Positions 25,773 through 33,850 of a stretch of DNA of 46,859 nucleotides are shown in pieces. Within the stretch, counting starts at the first letter, position 1. The number at the start of each line of letters is the position of its first letter. Origin of the DNA: Oscillatoriales cyanobacterium (GTDB lineage Bacteria; Cyanobacteriota; Cyanobacteriia; Cyanobacteriales; Microcoleaceae); assembly GCA_004294385.1 (NCBI GenBank), contig REAP01000016.1:1-46859 (forward strand), written 5' to 3'. Below the pieces are notes generated by a model, which was given only the letters and a program-made list of their open reading frames with translations, made no database searches and had not been told where the DNA came from. A program made the translations under genes and the position numbers.

Positions 25773-26735
25773 CTAGTCAATCAGCTTGACAGCATACGGA
25801 CTCGATAGAGCTAAATATATACCAAGCAAAACTATACAACAAGATATCCCATTTAAAATACTCAATTTTTCGCTAAGGATAGCCCAGGCAAAGAAGCCAC
25901 TAAGGATTGGATCGAGTAACATAGTTACGGCTACAACTCCTGATGATAACTGGTTGAGGGCATAGGCAATCAGCCCCTGACCGATGACCTGACAAACCAG
26001 GGCTAGAGAAATTACAGAAAACCATCCCTTCCATGACATCGGAAAAAAATTATCAAGAGTAACTACTAGGACAGTCATAGTTAACACAGTGCCAATTGTA
26101 GAACACCAGAGCAGTAGAGTCTTGGTAGCAAACTTGCTGAGCAATTGTTCCATAATCAGCAAGTAACCCGCCGATAAAATCGCAGACATGACAGAAAATA
26201 TGTCTCCCTGTAGTTTATTAATGGAGTCCCAAAGGTCGTGGATGCCGATCAATGTTGCTCCCGCGATCGCCATACTCATGCCAAGGAAGAATTGGCGATC
26301 GGGACGACGACCGAATAATATCCACCCTCCCACAGCAGTAAGTAGGGGAATCAAGGCATGAAGGATGATCGTAGAATTAACAACACTGGTTTGAGTCAGT
26401 GACCAAGCCCACAACAGTTGTTTACCCGCAAAAAAACTTCCCATTAACAGCAGAAGACCAAGTATCTGAATTGTATAAGGATTCTGTTCGTCAGCCTGCT
26501 GGTTATTGGATAGACGCTGATTTATAACAGATAGTCCATTCCATACTCCGAAGACTAGACTAGAAATCCAAAGGCGATTAAATATTGTCCCATTTGGACT
26601 GATTTCACCTTCACTCAATTTCATAAAAATGGGCGCTAAACCAATGGCAATAATTGCCATAAATAATAAAACAAAGGATGAAAGAATTGGTCTTTTGTCT
26701 GATAACGAATTTAAGCTTTCCAATTGATTATTCAT
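25773..26735 (-). CDS. EamA/DMT-superfamily transporter, probable exporter
   Basis: A 320-residue protein with about ten transmembrane segments in two EamA repeats. The first begins 'FVLLFMAIIAIGLAPIFMKLSEGEISP' and the second 'GDIFSVMSAILSAGYLLIMEQLLSKF'; 'LDPILSGFFAWAILSEKLS' is a typical end-of-repeat motif. Members export amino acids, nucleotides or drugs. It is the last gene of the minus-strand island and starts 35 bases after the stop of the racemase-like gene, so it probably exports the island's product. Saxitoxin clusters also include a DMT permease (SxtPER), but no orthology is claimed. Confidence 0.85.
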   Translation of the reverse strand: MNNQLESLNSLSDKRPILSSFVLLFMAIIAIGLAPIFMKLSEGEISPNGTIFNRLWISSLVFGVWNGLSVINQRLSNNQQADEQNPYTIQILGLLLLMGSFFAGKQLLWAWSLTQTSVVNSTIILHALIPLLTAVGGWILFGRRPDRQFFLGMSMAIAGATLIGIHDLWDSINKLQGDIFSVMSAILSAGYLLIMEQLLSKFATKTLLLWCSTIGTVLTMTVLVVTLDNFFPMSWKGWFSVISLALVCQVIGQGLIAYALNQLSSGVVAVTMLLDPILSGFFAWAILSEKLSILNGISCCIVLLGIYLALSSPYAVKLID

Positions 26736-26770
26736 GGGTAATTAAATATACTTAACGCAATTACTCCGAA

Positions 26771-27619
26771 TCAAATATGCCCGTAGTAGTCACGATGAAC
26801 TACGACAGAGTAGGCATAATCTAATAGTGTCCCCCAACTAAATACAGGAATATCAATTGCTTGTTGAATGGCGCGGGCAAACGGTTGCATTCCAGAACAT
26901 TCTAAGAGAATAGCACCCATGTTAGGACAATTTTGAGAAAAATTAACAGCAACTTGTATTAATTCCGTTTGGATTTTATCATAATAAGCTCCTCTCAACT
27001 TCGGATCTGGCAACATATAGAGGTTAGTTAACTCTGAACAACCACTAGATTCTAATACTCCCTCAATAACGTAATTGCTGCCAGACTGAATACCAACTGC
27101 TTCTAAATGAGCACTTGTCAAAACATCTTTTGAAAAAACTAGAATACCAACTACTTGATTAGCACCAATTAGTTGTTGAGCAAAAGGGACTTGAAGTAAG
27201 CTGGACATAAAGACTGGAACATTCACATAGCCAGCTATTTCTTTTTGAAAGTAAGCGAAATAGCCACATTCTCCAGCAATCGCACGGCAGCCGATTTTCT
27301 CAAGTTTTTTGGCTGCTTGTTTAATGGATTCTAGATAGGAAGATTTATCTTCTTTGAAAAGCAAGTCTTTTCCACTTAAACCTTCAGCAATTTCGTATTG
27401 GATGGGAAATGGATAGGCACTGGCATTGCGTGTATCCCCCGGAAAACCAGGATAGATTTCGTCTAAAATAATGATACCCAATCCCATTCCATAACAATGG
27501 CGGGACTGAGAACTTTTGATGTAGTTGATGTTTAGATCTCGGCTTTGATACATTATTTTATCAAAAATTTTGGGTAAATACGCCGTCCCTTTGTAGGTGG
27601 CTTTTTGTGTAATTAACAC
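26771..27619 (-). CDS. Aspartate/glutamate racemase family protein
   Basis: A 282-residue protein of the cofactor-independent Asp/Glu/hydantoin racemase fold. The N-terminal family pattern is 'GIIILDEIYPGFPGDTRNASAYPFPIQYE'. Candidate catalytic cysteines are Cys118 (AGECGYFAYF) and Cys241 (LLECSGMQPFA), in the expected two halves. GTG at 27619 is the longest start; an ATG at 27553 (MYQSRDLN) is possible, and neither has a strong ribosome site. Members racemise or decarboxylate amino acids or arylmalonates, so the reaction is open. It lies directly upstream of the exporter and downstream of the dioxygenase. Confidence 0.78.
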   Translation of the reverse strand: MLITQKATYKGTAYLPKIFDKIMYQSRDLNINYIKSSQSRHCYGMGLGIIILDEIYPGFPGDTRNASAYPFPIQYEIAEGLSGKDLLFKEDKSSYLESIKQAAKKLEKIGCRAIAGECGYFAYFQKEIAGYVNVPVFMSSLLQVPFAQQLIGANQVVGILVFSKDVLTSAHLEAVGIQSGSNYVIEGVLESSGCSELTNLYMLPDPKLRGAYYDKIQTELIQVAVNFSQNCPNMGAILLECSGMQPFARAIQQAIDIPVFSWGTLLDYAYSVVVHRDYYGHI

Positions 27620-27659
27620 ACTTTGCTTCCGCGCACAAGGGGCGAGGATTCTACCTTAT

Positions 27660-27698
27660 GGGGTGTGGTATTTTGTTTTTCCCGACACCTTACACCCC
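27660..27698. repeat. Hairpin in the racemase-dioxygenase gap
   Basis: GGGGTGT (27660-27666) and ACACCCC (27692-27698) can pair, with an inner GTGTGG...CCGACACC partial match. It resembles a GTGTCGGGAAAAACAAAATACC-type dispersed repeat of oscillatorian genomes, from recollection. It might weaken read-through from the dioxygenase gene to the racemase gene. Confidence 0.5.
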
Positions 27699-27754
27699 GT
27701 TCTTCGTCAATCTGTCATCTGTTTCGACCATGCTCTCTTGGTTTTGGTTTATAG

Positions 27755-28831
27755 TTAGTACAACCCGCGTCCGCTTGTCAGCGCGGTAATTGACTCCACA
27801 CCTTTGAATCTGCTCTTGAGGAACTCAGCCAACCAGTAAGCTTCTTTTTCTGACAGAGGTTTGGTAATTGCTTGGTCTAGAGGAACAGTGTGATTTGGCA
27901 AAAAACCGCCTCTTGGTTTACCCGCTTCTACAGAACCCCAGATGGTTCTAAAAGCTGGAATATCTGGTAATTCTCGGCTATTAAAAGGAGAATACCAAAC
28001 CCCCAAGAGTAATCTATTGTATTCGCCTTGTTCCACTTTCCAAGAAGAGCGTGCATGATAAACGACATGATTATTACATATTAGCCAGTCTCCAGGATCT
28101 AATGTCAATGTAACACCGACTTTTAGTCCAATTTCCTGCAATAAATCCATGCCTTTCTTCTGCTTCTCTGTAAGTTTCGGACATCCAGAGATGAATTGAC
28201 TCAAAAGCGGATAGACACCGGAATGTTGAGTGGTAAATTTTCCTTTATGAATATGCCATAGTGGATAATTGATCCAACCATTCTCTCCTTCATATATCCG
28301 AGGAAGATCGTTAAATAACTCTTCAGCTATTTCGGGGTCTGACTGAAGCATTTCGTTGTAGATGGTGACAGCACTTGCCAAAAGATTTTCCCCTCCCTCT
28401 CTGGCTTGCCTGACGCATAATAGGCTAATCGTATCACCACGATCTGTATGTAATTTGTAAGAGTCATTAGACTGTTCAGCTTTGATGTAGTTGATGAACT
28501 GAGAACTGACATCTGAGTTTGATTGTCTAACAAGGGTTCCCATTTGCCCACATAATGCCATGTAGACCTCGATTACTTCTTCTTCCGAGTAATTCTTGAC
28601 AGGAAACCCTTTTAATCGAACAACTCCACTACCATTTTCAAGTTCTTCAGAAATTCCTGCAAAAGTCTTTTTGAGTTTATTGAATTCAAGGCTCTGATTA
28701 CTCGATTCTTTTAGAGTGTGAATGGTGGCTTCTATCTCTGCAATTTCTTCTCCACTAAACTGATAGTTCCAGTAGGGAGAATTGAAGAGTTCGTCGCCTT
28801 TCCAAGCTGCTGGGATATTGAGTGATTTCAT
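27755..28831 (-). CDS. TauD/TfdA-like Fe(II)/2-oxoglutarate dioxygenase
   Basis: A 358-residue enzyme. The metal triad is visible: HTD (His128, Asp130) and His259 in NNHVVYHARSSW. Arg273 in YNRLLLGVWY is the likely 2-oxoglutarate carboxylate ligand. Related enzymes hydroxylate, epoxidise or desaturate free or carrier-bound amino acids and sulfonates; clavaminate-synthase-like members act on guanidino substrates. That would fit the amidinotransferase in this island, but this is inference. It lies 62 bases downstream of the aldo-keto reductase, in the minus-strand series. Confidence 0.85.
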   Translation of the reverse strand: MKSLNIPAAWKGDELFNSPYWNYQFSGEEIAEIEATIHTLKESSNQSLEFNKLKKTFAGISEELENGSGVVRLKGFPVKNYSEEEVIEVYMALCGQMGTLVRQSNSDVSSQFINYIKAEQSNDSYKLHTDRGDTISLLCVRQAREGGENLLASAVTIYNEMLQSDPEIAEELFNDLPRIYEGENGWINYPLWHIHKGKFTTQHSGVYPLLSQFISGCPKLTEKQKKGMDLLQEIGLKVGVTLTLDPGDWLICNNHVVYHARSSWKVEQGEYNRLLLGVWYSPFNSRELPDIPAFRTIWGSVEAGKPRGGFLPNHTVPLDQAITKPLSEKEAYWLAEFLKSRFKGVESITALTSGRGLY

Positions 28832-28893
28832 GTTTTTATCCTATTTTACAGGAATAATCTTACCTGACATCCTAGATCCTTGTCAAGGATTAT

Positions 28894-29943
28894 TTAGGGG
28901 GTGGGATTAGGATAGCAGGCGTGAATTTTATCTATTTCTGTCAAAATTTCTCCATCTAGTTCTATTTCGACAATACTAAGGTTTTCCCTGAGTTGTTCTA
29001 TTGTTGATGCCCCAATAATCATACTATTGACAAACCAGCGCGATCGCACAAATGCTAATGCCAACTGAACGGGAGTAATACCGTATTGATGAGCCAGAGC
29101 GACATAGGCTTTTACCGCTTCCTGAAAATAGGGTTTGTGGTAACGCTTGTCAAATCCTGGAAATAAGTCCAGTCGCGAGTGTTCTGGAGTTTTTGAGAGA
29201 TATTTGCCGGTTAAATGCCCAAAAGCTAGGGTACTATAAGCGATTAATCCTACCTTGTGAAAATGACAGGCTTCTGCTAGGTGAGTTTGAAAGACTCGAT
29301 TGGTCAAATTAAAGGCATTCTGAATAGATACAATCTTGGGTAATCCCAATTGCTGCGCCAGATGAGAAAATTCACACACCCCCCAAGGGGTTTCATTGCT
29401 CACTCCCAAATAGCGAATCTTCCCCGCTTTAACTAAATCCGCAAACACCTCTAACTGTTCTAGAATCGGTACGGTGTCTCTTTGGTAATTAGGATCGTAA
29501 TCAGAAGCACCAAATAGAGGAACGTACCGATCGGGCCAATGGATTTGGTAAAGATCGATATAGTCGGTTTGTAAACGCTTGAGACTCCCCTCAATGGCTC
29601 GTTGAATATTAGCCCGATCGATGCGATTTTCTCCGTTCCGAATCCAAGTTATTGGCAGAGTTCTATTTCCCGAAGGGCCAGATACCTTGGTGGCGATAAT
29701 TAGCCGATCTCGTTGCTGTTTGCTTAACCATTTACCAATGTATTCCTCCGTTTTTCCTTGAGTTTCTGAACGGGTGGGAGCCGGATACATTTCTGCTGCG
29801 TCAATAAAGTTGACTCCTTGGGAAATGGCATAGTCTAGCTGCTGAACGGCTTCTTCTAGATTATTTTGTTGACCATAGTTCATTGTTCCCAGACAAATTT
29901 CGGATACAAGTAATTCGCTATCACCTAGCTTTTTGTATTGCAT
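28894..29943 (-). CDS. Aldo-keto reductase (Tas-like)
   Basis: A 349-residue (beta/alpha)8 NADPH-dependent reductase. The catalytic tetrad is intact: Asp48 (FIDAAEMYP), Tyr53, Lys86 (IIATKVSG) and His135 (YQIHWPDR). The C-terminal cofactor region is 'SMIIGASTIEQLRENL'. The closest family I recognise is E. coli Tas and its cyanobacterial relatives, which reduce aldehydes or ketones. An intact tetrad suggests an active enzyme. The spacing to both neighbours (62 and 78 bases) suggests a shared transcript. The substrate is unknown. Confidence 0.87.
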   Translation of the reverse strand: MQYKKLGDSELLVSEICLGTMNYGQQNNLEEAVQQLDYAISQGVNFIDAAEMYPAPTRSETQGKTEEYIGKWLSKQQRDRLIIATKVSGPSGNRTLPITWIRNGENRIDRANIQRAIEGSLKRLQTDYIDLYQIHWPDRYVPLFGASDYDPNYQRDTVPILEQLEVFADLVKAGKIRYLGVSNETPWGVCEFSHLAQQLGLPKIVSIQNAFNLTNRVFQTHLAEACHFHKVGLIAYSTLAFGHLTGKYLSKTPEHSRLDLFPGFDKRYHKPYFQEAVKAYVALAHQYGITPVQLALAFVRSRWFVNSMIIGASTIEQLRENLSIVEIELDGEILTEIDKIHACYPNPTP

Positions 29944-30021
29944 TGGAGTTAACTCTCTAATTTACTTATTAGTAAGTGGGCGTAATTAAACTTAAAATGA
30001 GGACGAATAAAAAAGACAAGT

Positions 30022-30798
30022 TTAAGCAAGCTCAGGATCATACTTGAGAAAAGCAACAATTTCTTGATAGTTTTTATTGGCTTGAAAAAGCCCCAGGATT
30101 TCTGGATTGCGGGGATAGCTTTTGAGAATAATTTTAGTTACCTTGTGTAACTCTTTGCTACTTCCTGTGATGGTTTTATAATTAACCCAATTCTGGATAA
30201 AATCAGCATCATAATTAATATCTAAAATCTGACAAATTGTCTGCATCGTCTTTTCGGGGAAACAAGCAAAATCTTCATAATGAATAAATGTCATACCATG
30301 ACAGGATTCAATAAAATTAAGGTAGCCAGTAAGGTAATCCTCTAGGCTGATATGACGTAAATCAGGCAATCTTTGCATACTGTACCATTCATCAATGGGG
30401 TGTCGAACTGTAGCAACTTCTAAAAGATGAAATTGTTTCTGAAGGGCTTGATTGGTGCTTAAAATATGGGTTGGTGCAGTATAAGGAATGCCGAAAAAAT
30501 CCAAATGATTCCAGTCCCTGAGTACCAAAGTTTGATTTTTTTCTTGGCCTTTTTGATAAATCAATTTAATGGAATCGGCAAAACTGATAGATCCTTCTGG
30601 ATTAATGGCTTGGATTTCTTCAGTTGTCAGTAAATTAAACCAGCAATAGGCTTGCTGTAGAGGGTAGCGGTTTACTTCACTGTTAAGAGGATGAACTTCA
30701 CTTAACAGGATAATATCTTGCATACAACCTAAACAACGACTGATAATTGTTCCACCACTTTTAGATAAATGGTGAATGATTCTAAGGGGAGGTTTCAT
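30022..30798 (-). CDS. P-loop sulfotransferase-like protein
   Basis: About 258 residues starting MKPPLRIIHHL. The 5'-phosphosulfate-binding-type loop is SKSGGTIISR (residues 12-21), and a 3'-phosphate-type segment is VATVRHPIDEWYSMQRL. Late motifs 'FIHYEDFACFPEKTMQTICQIL' match sulfotransferase-fold proteins. Alternative GTG at 30846 adds 16 residues (MRLDLLSFLKLVYFNA); the ATG places the loop at the usual distance from the N-terminus. PAPS-dependent sulfation is likely but not certain. The gene begins just downstream of a truncated carbamoyltransferase stub whose frame stops at 30836. Confidence 0.72.
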   Translation of the reverse strand: MKPPLRIIHHLSKSGGTIISRCLGCMQDIILLSEVHPLNSEVNRYPLQQAYCWFNLLTTEEIQAINPEGSISFADSIKLIYQKGQEKNQTLVLRDWNHLDFFGIPYTAPTHILSTNQALQKQFHLLEVATVRHPIDEWYSMQRLPDLRHISLEDYLTGYLNFIESCHGMTFIHYEDFACFPEKTMQTICQILDINYDADFIQNWVNYKTITGSSKELHKVTKIILKSYPRNPEILGLFQANKNYQEIVAFLKYDPELA

Positions 30799-30835
30799 AG
30801 CGTTGAAATAAACCAATTTAAGAAAACTAAGAAGA

Positions 30836-30955
30836 TCAAGTCTCACGATTAAATTTTACCACAAGATCAAATTTTAAAAAGGAAAAAACTAAATTACCAT
30901 CATTCAAGAAAGCAATGCTACCATCGTGACCAGGTTTGAAAGATAAGATTTTCAT
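30836..30955 (-). pseudogene. N-terminal stub of a carbamoyltransferase (NodU/CmcH-like)
   Basis: A 39-codon frame from ATG 30955 reads MKILSFKPGHDGSIAFLND and then GNLVFSF, after which it changes to unrelated sequence and stops at TGA 30836. 'MKIL..KPGHDG.IA...DG.L.FS' is the N-terminal pattern of large NodU/CmcH-type carbamoyltransferases, where an EAEKDS-like segment would follow. At least 90% of such a gene is missing. The junction lies about 40 bases before the start of the sulfotransferase-like gene, so a deletion probably fused the two. Remaining sequence at 30956-31119 shows nothing recognisable. Confidence 0.55.
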
Positions 30956-31119
30956 GGTTTTTGAGTTGATTTTTCGAGAATGCTGTTCTCAATTTCAGTC
31001 GTCTGGATCTTAATAAGCTAACTTTATGTATAACTTTCTCGCCTCATTAAGAAAGTTGAACCTAGGCAATTAAGCTAATGTTTAGGCTTACTATCGGTCT
31101 AATCTTGAAAATTCATACC

Positions 31120-31872
31120 TTAAACACCTAAAATCATCCGTACTGTAATTGACTTATCGACCGATCCATATTGCTGTTCATCGGGGTTAATAGATTCTGG
31201 ATCTACATAGGTGCCAAAGATGCGATCGAAAATTGTGAAATAGCTACCCATGTTCTTCCCTCCAATTTGGGTGTGGTGTAGACTGTGATAGCGAGGTGTG
31301 ACAAAAACCCACTCTAATATTCCCATCCAAGAACGCCATTTAGCGTTGAGATGTGTCCAATTTTCATGAAGTGCGCCAAAAAGCCCCACAAAAAACATCA
31401 CCTCTGGTGGAATTGAGAGGAGTGGAAAGGCTATGAATCCAATTTGAAACAGAAATCGACTGGTAAGACTGGTTCTTTGAGCAGCGAGCCACCATAACTG
31501 TTTTGTGGAATGATGCCATTGATGGGTTAACCATAGATATTGATTATTGTGCATCCACCAATGAAAAATATAGTACCAAAAATCTTTCAAAAGGTATGCC
31601 ATAGTCAGTCTTACCCATAGGGGAAAAGCAAGCACTTTACTCCAACCTACTGATTCCATCACTGATGGAGGGATAAACAGCTTTAAAATATAGGCATAGG
31701 CATAGGTAAGAAAGATGGTGAAGAAGATAGATATTAATGCCGCGCCAAACTCTTTGAGAAATTCAGCAGTATATTTAATCTCTCGTAAGGGATCTTGCTT
31801 TTCCCATAATGCCCAAAGAACAGCCCCAGTGAGAAAAGTCGCTAACCAACCGATCGCAATTTGTGTAATCAA
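31120..31872 (-). CDS. Fatty acid hydroxylase/sterol desaturase family protein 1
   Basis: A 250-residue di-iron membrane oxygenase. Histidine clusters are HWWMHN, THQWHHS, and later HENWTH and RYHSLHHT; four hydrophobic stretches precede or flank them. It begins with TTG at 31872, and a strong AAGGAGGAG ribosome site four bases upstream supports this unusual start. It is paralogous to the next gene (31920-32678) over its whole length. Family members hydroxylate or desaturate sterols, fatty acids, carotenoids or small alkaloids; the saxitoxin gene product SxtD is also in this superfamily. The substrate is open. Confidence 0.85.
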   Translation of the reverse strand: MITQIAIGWLATFLTGAVLWALWEKQDPLREIKYTAEFLKEFGAALISIFFTIFLTYAYAYILKLFIPPSVMESVGWSKVLAFPLWVRLTMAYLLKDFWYYIFHWWMHNNQYLWLTHQWHHSTKQLWWLAAQRTSLTSRFLFQIGFIAFPLLSIPPEVMFFVGLFGALHENWTHLNAKWRSWMGILEWVFVTPRYHSLHHTQIGGKNMGSYFTIFDRIFGTYVDPESINPDEQQYGSVDKSITVRMILGV

Positions 31873-31919
31873 TTCTCCTCCTTAATTTGAATAACTATAT
31901 TTTTTGATGATTGATGGTG

Positions 31920-32678
31920 TTAAACGCCCACAATCTTTCGCAGGCTAACTACAGCATTATCCCCAGATGCAAACTGGATCTGATCGTCAGTCAGTGTTTC
32001 TGGATTGACATAGGTACCAAAGAGTCGATCGAAGAAGGTAAATAACGCCCCTAAATTTTTCTGATTTGAGCCAGTTTGAGTATGATGTACACCATGAAAG
32101 CGGGGAGTGACATAAAACCACTCAATAACTCCCATCCAAGAGCGCCACTTAACATTGAGATGAATCCAATTGTCATGAATGATGTAATGAATGCCGACAA
32201 AAATCATAATTTCAGGAGGAATTCCCAATAAGGGAAAGGTCAGAAATCCAATTTTAAACAGTAGCACATCTGTCAGACTTTCCCGTTGTGCTGCCAGCCA
32301 CCAAAGTTGGTCAATGGAATGATGCCAATTATGAGTTAACCACAATGTGTTGTTAGTATGTTTGAGCCAATGAGTCACATAAAAACTCAAGTCCTTCAAC
32401 AGATAGGCAATCACGAGTCTTAGCCACAAAGGTAAAGACAATAGTCCTGTCCAGCCAATAAATTCCATCACTGAGGGAGAAATTGTCAGTTTGACCAGCC
32501 CAACGAAGAAATAGGCAAGAATGATACTATAGACAGCCGAAATCATGGCTGCACCAAATTCCTTCGGAAATTGAGTACGATAGCTGACTGGGTGTAACGG
32601 GTCGCGAATTTCCCAGAGCCAAAAGATTACTCCTGAGAGAAAAAGCGTTAACAATCCGATAAAAACTTGAAATATCAT
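31920..32678 (-). CDS. Fatty acid hydroxylase/sterol desaturase family protein 2
   Basis: A 252-residue paralogue of its neighbour with clusters HWLKH, THNWHHS, HDNWIH and RFHGVHHT. The frame is open to a TTG at 32690, but the GAGGAGA ribosome site sits right before the ATG at 32678, so I place the start there. It lies 8 bases downstream of the Old Yellow Enzyme stop, giving tight operon coupling. Most metal-ligand histidines are kept in both copies, so both should be catalytic. A tandem pair suggests two successive or alternative oxidations of one scaffold. Confidence 0.85.
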   Translation of the reverse strand: MIFQVFIGLLTLFLSGVIFWLWEIRDPLHPVSYRTQFPKEFGAAMISAVYSIILAYFFVGLVKLTISPSVMEFIGWTGLLSLPLWLRLVIAYLLKDLSFYVTHWLKHTNNTLWLTHNWHHSIDQLWWLAAQRESLTDVLLFKIGFLTFPLLGIPPEIMIFVGIHYIIHDNWIHLNVKWRSWMGVIEWFYVTPRFHGVHHTQTGSNQKNLGALFTFFDRLFGTYVNPETLTDDQIQFASGDNAVVSLRKIVGV

Positions 32679-32686
32679 CTTTCTCC

Positions 32687-33805
32687 TCAATGATTATAGA
32701 GCATCAGGTCCAAAAATGGATAATCTGTATAGCCACGCTCATCTCCACCCGTAAAGGTATGACGATGATATGGATTCAAGTTGGCATTTAGAGCAAAACG
32801 TTTTGGTAAGTCAGGATTGGCAATAAATAGCCTACCATAGGCTACCAGATCCGCATCCCCATCGGCAATCACTTCTGCTCCCGTTTCACGAGTATAGCCT
32901 CCCGACGTGATTAATGTTCCGTGATAGAAAGGACGAAAATGGCGAACTCCAAGCTGTACCTTTTTTTCGGTTAGGTCATCGTGACTCCCTTTAATTCTGG
33001 GTTCTACAATATGGAGATAGGCTAAATTCAATCGATCGAGCTGAGTCACCACATAGTTAAATAAAGCTGATGGGTTGGAGTCATACATATCCTGGAAAGT
33101 GCTACTAGGGGACAGACGTACTCCCACACGCTCCGATCCCCAGACTGCGATCGCGGCTGCGGTAACATCCAGCAGCAGACGAGCCCGATTTTCAATAGAG
33201 CCGCCGTATTCATCAGTCCGCTGGTTGCAATTATCCTGAAGAAACTGATCGAGCAAGTAACCACTCGCACCGTGAATTTCAACCCCATCCGCCCCTGCGG
33301 TTATTGCATTCTGGGCAGCTTGAGCATACTGGGAAATTATTCCCGGAATTTCTGCCGTTTCCAAGGCTCTAGGGATGACAAAAGGAACTTCTTCCCCTGA
33401 TGTGAGCAAGGCTTTTTCTTCCCTTGGGGCGATCGCACTGGGAGCTATAGGTAGTTGTCCCTGGGGTTGTAATGACGGGTGAGAACATCTTCCCGCGTGC
33501 CACAGTTGCAAAAAAATCCGTCCACCGCGATCGTGTACAGCTTGGGTGACTAACTGCCAACCAGCTATTTGCTCTTGGCTGTGAATTCCCGGAGTTTGCG
33601 GTAGCCCCAACCCTTGGGGAGAAATTTGAGTGGCTTCACTGATCATCAAGCCAGCCGTAGCCCGTTGAGCGTAATATACAGCATTCATTGGGGTCGGAGC
33701 ACGATCTTCTCCTGCCCGTCTGCGCGTTAATGGGGCCATCACGATCCGATTTGGTAGCTCTATGTTTCCCAGTTTGAAGGGCTTGAGCAGGTTAAGAAGA
33801 CTCAT
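32687..33805 (-). CDS. Alkene reductase, Old Yellow Enzyme family (NemA-like)
   Basis: A 372-residue FMN-dependent ene-reductase with the family start 'LLKPFKLGNIELPNRIVMAPLTRRRA', 'LQLWHAGRCSHP', and the active-site block EIHGASGYLLDQFLQDN (His178, Ser181, Tyr183), then NQRTDEYGGSIENRARLL. The canonical substrate pair in this block is His plus Asn or His; here the second is Ser181. The flavin-phosphate region is 'DADLVAYGRLFIANPDLP'. It would reduce an activated C=C bond with NADPH. Coupled to the downstream hydroxylase genes. Confidence 0.88.
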   Translation of the reverse strand: MSLLNLLKPFKLGNIELPNRIVMAPLTRRRAGEDRAPTPMNAVYYAQRATAGLMISEATQISPQGLGLPQTPGIHSQEQIAGWQLVTQAVHDRGGRIFLQLWHAGRCSHPSLQPQGQLPIAPSAIAPREEKALLTSGEEVPFVIPRALETAEIPGIISQYAQAAQNAITAGADGVEIHGASGYLLDQFLQDNCNQRTDEYGGSIENRARLLLDVTAAAIAVWGSERVGVRLSPSSTFQDMYDSNPSALFNYVVTQLDRLNLAYLHIVEPRIKGSHDDLTEKKVQLGVRHFRPFYHGTLITSGGYTRETGAEVIADGDADLVAYGRLFIANPDLPKRFALNANLNPYHRHTFTGGDERGYTDYPFLDLMLYNH

Positions 33806-33850
33806 ATAAATTACCTATTTCTCAATCAAAAGCAAATTTCATTCCTCCAC

